Part shown: in pieces, positions 1-8,364 of the stretch
Numbering within the stretch: the stretch's first letter is position 1
Layout: the number at the start of each line of letters is the position of its first letter
Assembly (NCBI RefSeq): GCF_019400745.1
Contig: NZ_WJIB01000011.1
Coordinates: 1-64,000, forward strand
Direction of reading: 5' to 3'
From: Cohnella sp. CFH 77786
Lineage (GTDB): Bacteria; Bacillota; Bacilli; Paenibacillales; Paenibacillaceae
Length of the DNA: 64,000 nt
Translations under genes and position numbers: made by a program
The notes under the pieces: generated by a model
Seen by the model: the letters and a program-made list of their open reading frames with translations, nothing else
Database searches by the model: none
Told to the model about the DNA's origin: nothing

Positions 1-2
1 AG

Positions 3-86
3 AAGAAGTACATTGAAATGAACGACTACTACGAACAAAAGAGAGCTAAGGAAAAACAAACCAGCAAGGTTGTATCTATCCGTTAG
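3..86 (+). CDS. C-terminal end of an unidentified protein (partial)
   Basis: An open frame runs from the window edge to TAG at 84-86. It gives 27 residues rich in Lys, Glu, Tyr and Gln (starts KKYIEMNDYYEQ, ends KVVSIR). This is a plausible charged helical C-terminus, but the family cannot be recognised from the piece. The gene starts outside the window. Confidence 0.5.
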   Translation, partial: KKYIEMNDYYEQKRAKEKQTSKVVSIR

Positions 87-295
87 ACAACCCGCCGGGG
101 ATTTTACACACAATATTGGACTTGACCGAAACGGGAGAAGCTAAGTGTATTCTTGCCATTAGATGTCGAATATGACTTGGATTTTAGGGGAATGAATTGT
201 ACTTTTGCTGTTAGATTCCGGAGACCCAGGGGCAAGCACACCCGATTTGTGCGTTGAAATCATGCCATTCAACGAACAAAGAATCCCGACCATCG
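87..295. other. Intergenic; possible insertion-sequence end
   Basis: No gene is seen here. The stretch at about 98-128 (a GGGGATTTTACACAC block followed by TTGGACTTGACC) resembles the terminal repeats I associate with IS256-type elements. That would fit the truncated upstream gene being a transposase, but its residues do not look like a typical IS256 C-terminus. The partner repeat would lie outside the window, so this is only a hint. Confidence 0.2.
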
Positions 296-1069
296 TCAGG
301 ATTCTTTCTGTATTTTCGAAGGGTTATTGATCTTGTAAGGGACGGGATGCTTGGTGAGCTTCTTGGCGACGATCTTGCCTTCGAACCGGATCTTGTCCCC
401 GATCTGAAGCTCCAGCTTCTTGAGCGTGGCGCTATGGCTCGACCAGGCGTCACCGACTTCGGTTTCCGGATCCTCGATCCAGACGGCTTCGTAGACGATC
501 ACTTCGTCTTCCGTTTCGGTAAAGTGGTTCGGCACCGTGGCGAATTCCTTCACGGTCGCGCGCATTCTCACTTTATCCTCGGGCAGCTGCAGCTTCGCGG
601 TTTTTCCCTTCTTGGCGGGCTCCTTCGGCGGCGTTGCCGCCTTGACCGGCTCGGGTTCCGGTTTCTCTGCGGGCGGATCGGCGGGTTCGTTCCCGATTTC
701 CGGCGGCGTCGACGCTGACGTATCCGAAGTTGACGGTTCCGCGTTGTCCGCATGCGGAGCTTCAGAGTCGGAGGTTTCTTCCGCCCCCGTTAACGTCTTC
801 TGGCCGTAGGAGGAAGCCTGCATTTCTTTCAGGTAAGAGGGATGAATGCAGTGGCGCTGCCCGTTGTCGAATTCGATGACGGAGGTCATCCGGTCGACGT
901 ATCCGACGATGCTGCAGGGCAGATTCATGCCGTTTCCTTTGTAATAGAACGTTTTGGCTTTGGACGCTTTCTCCGAAAGCAGTCCCCATTCCTTGCATTT
1001 GCCGATCATCTCCGCCTCGTCATCGAACGCGCGAAAGCTTTCCGGCTGAATGGTGAACGAATACGTCAT
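296..1069 (-). CDS. Conserved hypothetical protein with Pro/Ala/Glu linker
   Basis: A 257-aa protein of unknown function. Residues 1-90 form a compact, probably cytoplasmic domain. Residues about 95-155 are a low-complexity linker rich in Pro, Glu, Ala and Thr. Residues about 160-245 form a second domain rich in beta-strand-like sequence (DEVIVYEAVWIEDPE, then IGDKIRFEGKIVAKKLTKHP) that looks like an OB- or SH3-like fold; the fold is inference. There is no signal peptide or membrane segment. The upstream Shine-Dalgarno (SD) sequence is weak (AGGAAAGG). It is transcribed in the same direction as the LysR gene behind it, with a 67-bp gap, so it may sit downstream of that gene. I do not recognise the family. 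Confidence 0.75.
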   Translation of the reverse strand: MTYSFTIQPESFRAFDDEAEMIGKCKEWGLLSEKASKAKTFYYKGNGMNLPCSIVGYVDRMTSVIEFDNGQRHCIHPSYLKEMQASSYGQKTLTGAEETSDSEAPHADNAEPSTSDTSASTPPEIGNEPADPPAEKPEPEPVKAATPPKEPAKKGKTAKLQLPEDKVRMRATVKEFATVPNHFTETEDEVIVYEAVWIEDPETEVGDAWSSHSATLKKLELQIGDKIRFEGKIVAKKLTKHPVPYKINNPSKIQKES

Positions 1070-1136
1070 GGACGGGTCCGCCTTTCCTGGGACAGGGATC
1101 GTTATGAAAATACGATAACAAGAATGTCCGGCCGAT

Positions 1137-2021
1137 TCAACCGCTTAGCTCTCTTTTCAGATGTTCGTACAGCTTCGCTCCGGCCGCCTGCAGGGGGAAT
1201 TCCGACGCTTTGCAGAGAAGGCCGACGGTCATGTCGACGTCTGCGTGCTTCAGGATCCGGACCGCGGTTCCGGGAGGTTCCGGTTGCAGCGCGATCCTAG
1301 GAACGAGCGCGATGCCGAGACCCTGAGCCGCATAATAAGGCAGGGCGGTCATGCTGCCGATTTCCATCGTCTCCACCTCTGCGCACGCCGTTTCCTGCAG
1401 GATCGTGCCCAATTTTCTCCGATACGGACAGCCCGCCGCCGTCACCAGCAACCGGTGGCCCGGCAAGTCTGCCGGCGCGATGTCCGGTTTGGCCGCCAAG
1501 GGGTGCGATTCCGGCATCAGCACGACGAACTCCTCGGCATAGACCGGGTGAAAGTACAATTCGCTCGTCCACTCCGGAGCGGAGCTTAGCGCCACATCCA
1601 ATTCGCCCCGGAGAATCCGGTCCCCGAGCGTAGGGGTATTGGCGATTTCGATCGATACCCGGACATTCGGAAGCCGCCGTTTGAAACGTTCCAGAATGGC
1701 CGGCAAACGGTGACTGGCCACCGGCTCAATCGCGCCAAGCCGGACGGATCCGGCTTCCCCGGCTTTCGTATCGGCCATGCTCGATTGCAGGCGTTCGATG
1801 TCTTGGACGATCCTCAGGCTCCGTTCCCGAAACAGCCTGCCCGCTTCCGTCAGCCGTACCGATTTGTGCGCCCGCTCGAACAACGGAACGCCGAGCTCGG
1901 ACTCCAGTTTTTGGATTTGCATCGTAACCGTGGATTGCGCGTAGTTCAATTGCTCGGCCGCCCGGATGAAGCTGCCCGAGTCGACAATTCGATGGAACGT
2001 TCGGACGGCTTTGATGTCCAT
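1137..2021 (-). CDS. LysR-family transcriptional regulator
   Basis: A 294-aa protein with the standard LysR layout. The N-terminal winged helix-turn-helix lies at about residues 1-60 (SGSFIRAAEQLNYAQSTVT, then LFERAHKSVRLTEAG). A periplasmic-binding-protein-like effector domain follows from about residue 90 to the end. The start ATG at 2021 has a strong GGAGG seven bases upstream. It is transcribed divergently from an SDR oxidoreductase, and the 107-bp gap holds inverted repeats suited to a LysR operator. It therefore most likely controls the SDR gene and itself in response to a small-molecule substrate. The effector cannot be read from sequence. Confidence 0.92.
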   Translation of the reverse strand: MDIKAVRTFHRIVDSGSFIRAAEQLNYAQSTVTMQIQKLESELGVPLFERAHKSVRLTEAGRLFRERSLRIVQDIERLQSSMADTKAGEAGSVRLGAIEPVASHRLPAILERFKRRLPNVRVSIEIANTPTLGDRILRGELDVALSSAPEWTSELYFHPVYAEEFVVLMPESHPLAAKPDIAPADLPGHRLLVTAAGCPYRRKLGTILQETACAEVETMEIGSMTALPYYAAQGLGIALVPRIALQPEPPGTAVRILKHADVDMTVGLLCKASEFPLQAAGAKLYEHLKRELSG

Positions 2022-2041
2022 GCCGGCACCTCCGATCCGTG

Positions 2042-2079
2042 ATTCAAAAATATTGAATGTTCTGTTCTATTCATTCAAT
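2042..2079. promoter_or_regulatory. Candidate LysR operator, nested inverted repeats
   Basis: Two overlapping inverted repeats lie in the LysR/SDR divergent gap. One is ATTCAA-5 nt-TTGAAT at 2042-2058. The other is ATTGAATG-12 nt-CATTCAAT at 2052-2079. The spacing and position suit a LysR tetramer acting on two divergent promoters. The regulator assignment is inferred from adjacency only. Confidence 0.5.
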
Positions 2080-2128
2080 TATACACGAATGCTAAAAGGC
2101 GGTAACCTGAAAAGAGGAGGGATTCAGA

Positions 2129-2869
2129 ATGAACTTGAACGATAAGGTTGCGCTTGTCACGGGCGGAGGTACGGGAATCGGAAGAGCGGTTTCTCTCGCT
2201 TTGGCGGACAAGGGAGCGGCGGTTGCGGTGAATTATTCCCGTTCGCGGGACGAGGCGGAGGAAACCGTGCGGTGCATCGCGGAAAAAGGGGGGCGAGCCG
2301 TCGCCATCCAAGCGGACGTTTCCAAAGACGCCGAAGTGCGGAAGATGGTTGGCTCGGTCGCGGAACGGTTCGGAACCGTGGACCTTCTCGTCAACAATGC
2401 GAGCATCACGCGCCACATTCCCCTTGGGGATTTGGAAGCCGCCGAGGAAGTCGTATGGGACGAGCTGTTCGCGGTGAACGTGAAGGGAATGTTCCACTGC
2501 GCCAGAGCCGTGGCCCCTTGGATGAAGCGGAACAAAGGCGGAGCGATCATTAACTTGGGGAGTATCGCGGGCATTACGGGCGTGGGCTCCTCGCTCCCCT
2601 ACGCCGTTTCCAAAGCCGCTGTTCACGGCCTCACGAGATCGCTGGCGCACGCTCTTGCGCCGGAAATCCGCGTCAGCGGCGTGGCGCCCGGAGCCGTCGC
2701 GACGAGATGGTGGGCGGGGAGGGAGGAGCAGATGGAGCGGCTGAGCCCGAATTTGCCGCTTCGGAGGGTCTCGACGCCGGAGGATATCGCGCATCTGATT
2801 TGCGCAGTGTTGGAGCAAGAAGCCCTGACGGGTCAGACGATCACGGTCGATTCCGGCCAAACCTTGTGA
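2129..2869 (+). CDS. SDR-family NAD(P)-dependent oxidoreductase (FabG-like)
   Basis: A 246-aa classical short-chain dehydrogenase. The cofactor motif TGGGTGIG is at residues 11-18 and the structural NNAS motif at about 90. The catalytic Ser (NLGSIAG) is near residue 143, and Tyr/Lys (YAVSK) follow near 156-160. The C-terminus GQTITVDSGQTL is typical of FabG-like 3-oxoacyl reductases and related sugar or alcohol dehydrogenases. Start ATG 2129 follows AGAGGAGGG. It is divergent from the LysR gene, which probably regulates it. The substrate is unknown. A lone FabG-like gene away from fatty-acid genes is more likely catabolic or detoxifying than part of fatty-acid synthesis. Confidence 0.93.
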   Translation: MNLNDKVALVTGGGTGIGRAVSLALADKGAAVAVNYSRSRDEAEETVRCIAEKGGRAVAIQADVSKDAEVRKMVGSVAERFGTVDLLVNNASITRHIPLGDLEAAEEVVWDELFAVNVKGMFHCARAVAPWMKRNKGGAIINLGSIAGITGVGSSLPYAVSKAAVHGLTRSLAHALAPEIRVSGVAPGAVATRWWAGREEQMERLSPNLPLRRVSTPEDIAHLICAVLEQEALTGQTITVDSGQTL

Positions 2870-3016
2870 CCGCAAGCATATCACCCGGGTTCCGAGACCG
2901 AACCGAATGGCAAAGTGAAGGTCATAACGTTTTTTTTGCAAACGAAAAGAATCCACTAATAATAAATTATGCTACAATAGGGTGTGGTTTCCAATCGATA
3001 AGGAGTGTTGACAATC

Positions 3017-4255
3017 TTGACTACGCAATCGAGCGCCGTGAAAGCCCCCAGCTTGTTCGGCAACCGGTTTCTCCAAACGATCTTGATGTCCAACGTACTG
3101 CTGCAGATTGGGATCTGGGTCCGCAATTTCGCGATTCTTCTCTACGTAGCGGACGTGACGGACAAAGATCCGTATGCGATCTCGCTTATCAGCGTCGCGG
3201 AATTTGCCCCCATTTTCGTCTTCTCGTTCATCGGGGGGACGTTCGCGGACCGCTGGAGGCCGAAGCGGACGATGATCTGGTGCGACTTGCTGTCCGCGGT
3301 ATCGGTGTTCGTCGTGCTGCTGACGATCCATTACGGATCATGGCAATCGGTTTATCTGGTCACGTTCATCTCGGCCATTCTGTCTCAGTTCTCTCAGCCT
3401 TCCGGTATGCGGCTGTTCAAGCAGCACGTGCCCGAAGCGCAGCTGCAGCAGGGAATGGCGATGTTCCAGTCGCTGATGGCGATCTTCATGGTACTTGGGC
3501 CGATGCTCGGCACGTTCGCCTTCAGCACGTTCGGACTCGAAATCTCCATCGCTGTCATGGGCGTCGCGTTCCTGCTATCCGCTCTGGTGCTGGTTCGTCT
3601 GCCTAAGGATAAAGAAGAGCCGCGGCCGGCTGCGGAGAAGGGCCAATTTCGCAAAGAGCTATCAGAGGGATTTCGCTACGTATGGAAAAGTCCCGTACTG
3701 CGGACGCTCGGAGCGGTATTCATGCTGGCAGGACTCGCGGTCGGCATCGCTCAGGCGCTCGGCTTGTTCATCGTTACGGATCGGCTCGGAAAGCCGGAGG
3801 ACTTCCTTCAGTACATCCTTATGGTGAACGGAGCGGCCATGCTGGTCGGCGGAGGCCTCGTCGCCGCATTCGCGAAGAAGGTGCCGGCACCGCTTTTGCT
3901 GGCGATCGGCATGCTGGTGAGCGCCCTCTGCACGGTCATCGTCGGTTACTCGACGAACGTTCCGCTTACCCTCGTCGTCCAATTTTTGAATGGGCTCGTC
4001 TTCCCTTGCATCCATATCGGGATCAGCACGATGATGTTGAAATGGTCGGACCCGTCCATCGTCGGGAGGGTAAACGGGGTGATGAGTCCTATGTTCGCCG
4101 GCATGATGGTCATTTCCATGTCGTTTGCCGGCGCGCTGAAGGACGCGTTCTCTCTTGTTTCGATCTATACCGGCTCTGGAGTCCTGTTCCTGATCGGGGC
4201 GCTGGCCATGCTGCCGACCATGCGGCATAGAGCGCCCGAGTTGGCGCAAAGCTAA
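3017..4255 (+). CDS. MFS transporter
   Basis: A major facilitator of about 412 aa with 12 predicted membrane segments. The conserved loop 2-3 motif is present (GGTFADRWRPKRTM). The best start is TTG 3017, 11 nt after AAGGAG at 3000-3005; a GTG at 3005 overlaps the SD itself and is unlikely. It resembles the drug and macrolide efflux type of MFS proteins (MefA/enterobactin-exporter-like family), but the substrate cannot be assigned. It stands alone between the SDR gene and the fructokinase. Confidence 0.9.
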   Translation: MTTQSSAVKAPSLFGNRFLQTILMSNVLLQIGIWVRNFAILLYVADVTDKDPYAISLISVAEFAPIFVFSFIGGTFADRWRPKRTMIWCDLLSAVSVFVVLLTIHYGSWQSVYLVTFISAILSQFSQPSGMRLFKQHVPEAQLQQGMAMFQSLMAIFMVLGPMLGTFAFSTFGLEISIAVMGVAFLLSALVLVRLPKDKEEPRPAAEKGQFRKELSEGFRYVWKSPVLRTLGAVFMLAGLAVGIAQALGLFIVTDRLGKPEDFLQYILMVNGAAMLVGGGLVAAFAKKVPAPLLLAIGMLVSALCTVIVGYSTNVPLTLVVQFLNGLVFPCIHIGISTMMLKWSDPSIVGRVNGVMSPMFAGMMVISMSFAGALKDAFSLVSIYTGSGVLFLIGALAMLPTMRHRAPELAQS

Positions 4256-4335
4256 CGAGACAGGAAGGAAGAAGAGCGGCACTTGCCGAATAAGTAGAGG
4301 GCAACAGTTATTATCGCGGATAGGGAGTAGACGAA

Positions 4336-5214
4336 ATGAGAATTGGCGCAATCGAAGCCGGCGGAACGAAGTTCGTTTGCGGAATCGGCAATGAGAAAGG
4401 CGAGATCGCGGAGAGAATCAGTTTCCCGACGGAACAACCGGAGCCGACGCTCCGCCAAGCTGTCGACTTTTTCCGGGATAAAGGCGTGGAAGCGATCGGG
4501 GTCGGCTCTTTCGGCCCGCTTGATATCGATCCGGCAAGTCCAACCTACGGGTACGTCACGACGACCCCGAAACCGGGCTGGTCCGGCTACTCGTTCTTGG
4601 GAGCTCTTCGGGAAGCGTTCGACGTTCCGTTCGGGTGGGATACGGACGTTAACGCGGCGGCGTTGGGAGAAGCCACGTGGGGCGCGGCGAAGGGCCTCGA
4701 CAGCTGCGTCTATTACACGATCGGCACCGGCGTTGGCGTAGGTGTCTACGCGGAGGGGAAACTCGTGCACGGACTCGTGCACCCGGAAGGCGGCCACGTC
4801 CTGACCCGGCGTCACGCCAAAGATGATTTCGCGGGCTGCTGCCCCTACCACGGGGATTGCCTGGAAGGCATGGCGGCAGGACCGGCCATCGAGAAGAGAT
4901 GGGGCAAGAAAGGAAGCGAGCTTCCTTCCGACCATCCCGCATGGGAAATCGAAGCCTTCTACATCGGTCAGGCTCTCGCGGGCACGATTCTCCTGCTCTC
5001 TCCGAAGAAAGTGATCCTGGGTGGAGGCGTCATGCACCAGAAGCAGCTATTCCCGCTGATCCATGCCGAAGTGAAGAAGAATTTAAACGGATATGTCAAT
5101 TCGAAAACGGTGCTGGAGCAGATCGAAGATTATATCGTGCCGCCCGGACTGGGAGACAATGCCGGTTTGGCCGGCTCGCTGGCGCTTGGCCTGGCCGCGC
5201 TGCAAAGAGGATAA
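4336..5214 (+). CDS. ROK-family fructokinase
   Basis: A 292-aa sugar kinase. The N-terminal phosphate-binding motif is GAIEAGGTKFVCGIG (residues 4-18) and a second glycine loop (IGTGVGVG) lies at about 128-135. The ROK zinc site is visible as a His near 155 (EGGH) followed by Cys-Cys-x2-His-x2-Cys near 166-173 (CCPYHGDCLEG). This set is typical of GmuE/ScrK-type fructokinases, which phosphorylate fructose to fructose-6-phosphate in the cytoplasm. The start ATG 4336 has only a weak SD. An intrinsic terminator follows 25 nt after the stop, so the gene ends its transcript. Confidence 0.93.
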   Translation: MRIGAIEAGGTKFVCGIGNEKGEIAERISFPTEQPEPTLRQAVDFFRDKGVEAIGVGSFGPLDIDPASPTYGYVTTTPKPGWSGYSFLGALREAFDVPFGWDTDVNAAALGEATWGAAKGLDSCVYYTIGTGVGVGVYAEGKLVHGLVHPEGGHVLTRRHAKDDFAGCCPYHGDCLEGMAAGPAIEKRWGKKGSELPSDHPAWEIEAFYIGQALAGTILLLSPKKVILGGGVMHQKQLFPLIHAEVKKNLNGYVNSKTVLEQIEDYIVPPGLGDNAGLAGSLALGLAALQRG

Positions 5215-5238
5215 CTAACGAACGCAAAAAACAAAACG

Positions 5239-5280
5239 ATAAACCCGCAATCATGCCGCTGATTGTGGGTTTATTGTTTC
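5239..5280 (+). terminator. Intrinsic terminator after fructokinase
   Basis: A 14-bp stem (ATAAACCCGCAATC with GATTGTGGGTTTAT, one G-T pair) and an 8-nt loop are followed by a T-rich tail. Confidence 0.85.
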
Positions 5281-5492
5281 ATTCATGGTGGAATGTGCCG
5301 GTGTTGTTTTGCGTTAGAGGGAAATATAGGATAAATAGCGAATTCGTTTTAGAAGCCGAAAATGGTATTATCAAGAAGCATGTTCGTGAAATAGACGTTA
5401 GATGAAATCCTTGTAAAAAGTTAAAAGGATGATAAAACCTGAAAATAACATACGAGATCAAATCATATAAGGAATTCAAAGGACTACCGCGG

Positions 5493-5711
5493 ATGAGTAA
5501 GTTCGGTCTTGTTATTTCTGTATTAAGTGCTCTTTGCTTTATTGGTTCTATAATATCTTATGGCTCGGAGACATACTTCATTAAGAAAGAAGTTATGAAG
5601 GCAGTACCGTATTATTCAATTGGAACCTTTATCTTAGGATTCATTACAACAATTATTTTTGATAAGAATCGAAAAGAACGAACTAAGATAGGACCATTAA
5701 AGGGGCATTAA
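5493..5711 (+). CDS. Small two-helix membrane protein, hypothetical
   Basis: A 72-aa protein with two hydrophobic segments (about residues 5-24 and 40-58) and a basic C-terminal tail (DKNRKERTK). The SD is poor (AAAGGA), so the start is not certain. It opens an AT-rich stretch unlike the flanking genes. Function is unknown. Confidence 0.5.
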   Translation: MSKFGLVISVLSALCFIGSIISYGSETYFIKKEVMKAVPYYSIGTFILGFITTIIFDKNRKERTKIGPLKGH

Positions 5712-5774
5712 AGAACTGCCTTGGAATGATTTTGTAGGGAATATGAGAAGACAAGGACTTCATCTAAACATCAC

Positions 5775-5908
5775 ATTCACGCATCGCAGCCTTAAGGCTG
5801 CTCAGTCCGCTTGAGGATTTCGATGAAGCCGGTGCCAGGCGGACAACCCTGCGCACCTAACCGCGTCGCGGCGGCTTCCGAAGCCTTAAGGTTCCCGGGT
5901 TCGTGAAT
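5775..5908. ncRNA. Candidate structured RNA element, possibly HEARO/omega-RNA-like
   Basis: This is a compact GC-rich block inside AT-rich DNA with no convincing ORF. Outer arms ATTCACG (5775-5781) and CGTGAAT (5902-5908) close it. Inside are GCAGCC-TTAA-GGCTGC (5786-5801), GTCCGC/GCGGAC (5805-5810 with 5839-5844), CCGC-GTC-GCGG (5861-5871) and GGCTT-CCG-AAGCC (5873-5885). GGTGC (5831-5835) lies inside the second stem and can pair with GCACC (5853-5857) outside it, which would make a pseudoknot. The CAGGCGGACAA segment recalls HEARO/IscB-associated RNAs, which often occur without the nuclease gene, but that assignment is from memory only. The strand is not settled. Confidence 0.5.
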
Positions 5909-5964
5909 CCGAGAGACGGTAGACGAAATGGATGTTAACACCATGAGAGAAAAGAGGACATAGC

Positions 5965-6654
5965 ATGGACAACCTGGTCATGTTCTTAGTGTTTTTAGCA
6001 TTCTTTTTTATTTACTTCTTTTATATTCGAACAAAGAATAAGGGGAACGTTATAAGGCTGCTTAAGAAGAAAGAACCTACAGCGTTAATTAACGTCTTTT
6101 CAAAAGAATTAAAACGAATAAAGAATAAAAATGTGAGAGAAGCATTCACGGCTTACAACACCGTATTAGTTCTTATTCTTTATGGGCGATTAAATGAAGC
6201 AAAGTCTACAATTTCTCGAATGGAATGGGCTAACTCAGAACCTTTATGCCAAGCACTAAACTTTAGCGCTCAAAGTTTAATTTACTATTTTGAAGGAAAC
6301 ATTGTTGAGGGGTTGGCAATGGCAAGGAAAGCAAGAGCCGTTCAAAGTTACTCTACTCCCATCCAAGGAGTGAGAGTTGATGAGAATGTGTTGAATGCAT
6401 ATGTTGACATCGGTGAATTATTATATGGACAAAATAGCAATGAAAAAATTAGCAAGCTGAGAACTGTATTTCGAGGCTTCCCTATCATTGTTCAATTGTT
6501 TGTGGCCTGGGCATTAATGAAAGGTTACCACGAGATAAACAACATGGAAAAATATGAAGAAATGAAACAGTTTTGTATGAAGAACGCTCCTAATTTTTTG
6601 CTGCAAATTGAGGATAACAAGTCAACACGACAGACCTTAAAATCGTATGTTTAA
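5965..6654 (+). CDS. Membrane-anchored helical-repeat protein, hypothetical
   Basis: A 229-aa protein. One N-terminal membrane anchor (about residues 4-22, very rich in Phe) is followed by a basic segment and a helical domain resembling tetratricopeptide repeats (for example LEYFEGN-like and GLAMARKARAV-like helices, about residues 60-210). The SD GAGGACATAGC precedes ATG 5965. Base composition is AT-rich, like its neighbours in the island. It is probably a cytoplasmic-facing anchored scaffold of unknown role. Confidence 0.7.
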   Translation: MDNLVMFLVFLAFFFIYFFYIRTKNKGNVIRLLKKKEPTALINVFSKELKRIKNKNVREAFTAYNTVLVLILYGRLNEAKSTISRMEWANSEPLCQALNFSAQSLIYYFEGNIVEGLAMARKARAVQSYSTPIQGVRVDENVLNAYVDIGELLYGQNSNEKISKLRTVFRGFPIIVQLFVAWALMKGYHEINNMEKYEEMKQFCMKNAPNFLLQIEDNKSTRQTLKSYV

Positions 6655-6714
6655 TCGCTTGACATTTCGAGCAGACGTTGACTTCCGGTAACCTTTATCA
6701 AGGGGGGGAGTTTG

Positions 6715-6882
6715 ATGAAGAAAATAAAAGAAATATTCTCATCCAAATTAGTCCTGTTCGGTTTAGGGCTCTTTAATGCAGAGTGGTCCGTACGTAAACC
6801 CAGACAACACGGATTATGTAGTAAACTCTTTTTTCATTTTAAAGAAATACCGTCGAAGAGGATTAGGCAAAGAGGCATGTAA
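6715..6882 (+). CDS. Short ORF overlapping GNAT remnant
   Basis: A 55-codon ORF with a very strong SD (AGGGGGGGAG, 6701-6710) and ATG 6715. The first 21 residues (MKKIKEIFSSKLVLFGLGLF) look like a genuine membrane-type N-terminus. The rest runs out of frame through the GNAT remnant and reads like nonsense. It is best explained as the 5' end of one gene fused by deletion to the 3' end of another. Confidence 0.3.
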   Translation: MKKIKEIFSSKLVLFGLGLFNAEWSVRKPRQHGLCSKLFFHFKEIPSKRIRQRGM

Positions 6883-7051
6883 AGAGCTTTTTCGCAAACT
6901 GCCTGGTCGATATGCTATCGGTCAATTATCTAACAATGTTCCAGCCATTCAGTTTTGGAAGAATTTATACCACTCTTTCAAAATAGATTTCGATGAGAGA
7001 GAAAATATCGAAGACCATCAAATCATATTATATCAATACTTTAAGGTTTAG
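6776..7051 (+). pseudogene. GNAT acetyltransferase, N-terminally truncated
   Basis: A 91-codon frame contains acetyl-CoA-binding motif A (RRRGLGKEAC, about residues 27-36) and the downstream part of a GNAT fold ending in an Asn-rich beta-strand region (QLSNNVPAIQFWKNL). A complete GNAT domain needs about 60 more residues before motif A. The frame is closed by TAG at 6764-6766 just upstream, and ATG 6776 has no SD. The front half is therefore missing and the gene is probably inactive. The upstream 6715 ORF supplies a good SD but lies in another frame. Confidence 0.65.
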
Positions 7052-7128
7052 CTTGAACACGGATAGGTGTATGGCAAAATCATCCTATGTTCACGCGGCG
7101 AGCCGGCTGGCGGAAGAGGAGAAACCCA

Positions 7129-7908
7129 ATGGACGTACAAGACATTCCAGTCGAAATCGTGGATCAAATAGGAGCGATTCAGAACCTCTCATTCCCTCGA
7201 CAAGGGTATACTTCGCTTGTTGCAAAAATCCAAACTCGTGATCATCAGTTCATTATTAAAAAGACTGAGCATGCGTTATTTAATGAATGGTTATCCGAGG
7301 AATACCTAGCGTTACAATATCTTTCGACTACCGGACTACCGGTTCCAAAGCCATATGCTTTCCATATTCAGGACAGATCGAGATGGCTGCTGATGGATTA
7401 CATAGATGGAATTAGTTTGAGACATTACTTGGGGAGCAAACCTGATCTTAGGGATAGAGAAAAAGTGATCTCTCATTACGGTTTATGTTTAAAGAAAATC
7501 CATGAAAGCCAATGCCCTGTTGAATTGCGCAAGAATGATCAATCTTGGTTAGATACGATGCTTATGAAGGCAAGCCGCAATCTTACAAATTATCATGTGG
7601 AAGGCACTGAAGAATTACTTATACGACTGAAAAATAATAGGCCCAAACCGATCGAGAATACTCTGATCCATGGCGATTTTCACACGAATAACGTATTGGT
7701 TAACAACAATAAAGTAATAGGCATTATTGATTGGCCCAGAGCTGCGTTCGGTGACCCTCGATTTGATATTGCGCTGGCTATCAGACCTAAGCAAGATGTT
7801 TTTGATCAAGAAGGGGATCAAGACGTATTCTTTGAATCCTATGGCAGAGTTAGGATAACGGATGAAGAATACAGGTATTTCCAAGAAGGCTTATATAAGT
7901 TCTTTTAA
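7129..7908 (+). CDS. Aminoglycoside-phosphotransferase-family kinase
   Basis: A 259-aa APH/choline-kinase-fold protein. The catalytic loop HGDFHTNNVLV (about residue 180) and metal site IDWPRAAFGDPRFD (about 197-210) are intact, as is the hinge WLLMDYIDG (about 87-95). Start ATG 7129 is preferred over 7087 because GAGGAG lies six bases upstream. Such proteins phosphorylate aminoglycosides, macrolides or sugar-like metabolites; the substrate cannot be assigned here. It is AT-rich and surrounded by decayed genes in an island that looks horizontally acquired. The family is sure; a resistance role is only possible. Confidence 0.85.
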   Translation: MDVQDIPVEIVDQIGAIQNLSFPRQGYTSLVAKIQTRDHQFIIKKTEHALFNEWLSEEYLALQYLSTTGLPVPKPYAFHIQDRSRWLLMDYIDGISLRHYLGSKPDLRDREKVISHYGLCLKKIHESQCPVELRKNDQSWLDTMLMKASRNLTNYHVEGTEELLIRLKNNRPKPIENTLIHGDFHTNNVLVNNNKVIGIIDWPRAAFGDPRFDIALAIRPKQDVFDQEGDQDVFFESYGRVRITDEEYRYFQEGLYKFF

Positions 7909-7953
7909 GCATCACTTTGAGCGATATCTAAATTAGCCAAGGCGGGAAATCCA

Positions 7954-8364
7954 ATGGATATTCGGCATACCATTGAAATAATCGAGAAAGAAATAACGAT
8001 AACACTTGATGAATATAACAAATGGTTCGTAGTTGATAAAAATCTTATGAATTTTTCACCACAATATGGATGGAGAATCGATCAAATTCTCGAACATGTT
8101 ACTTTGACTAACCATTTCTTATTGATATTAATTCGTAAAGGCAAGAGAACAGCGATCGAGCTCTCTTCAAAGAAGAATTTAGGGAAAGAGCTTGAGAATT
8201 ATCAGTTTAACTTAGACAAACTTCATGATATTTCAAAGCATAAGTCGTTTGCATGGATTCGGCCAGAGCATATGGAGCCAAAAGGTGAAGCAGGTTTGTC
8301 CGAAATACAAACATGATTAGAATCTCAATTCAACGAATGCAAAGCCATACTAAAAGAACTGTAA
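7954..8364 (+). pseudogene. DinB-like protein interrupted by in-frame TGA
   Basis: The frame encodes a DinB/YfiT-like four-helix protein with the first helix His motif (ILEHVTLTNHFLL, about residues 45-57) and the C-terminal block RPEHMEPKGEAGLSEI. The frame stops at TGA 8314-8316. However, the same frame continues without a shift for 15 more sensible codons (LESQFNECKAILKEL) to TAA 8362-8364, exactly where family members normally end. One nonsense change has therefore removed the last helix. The shortened 120-aa product could still be made. The SD is weak (AAGGCGGG). Confidence 0.7.
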
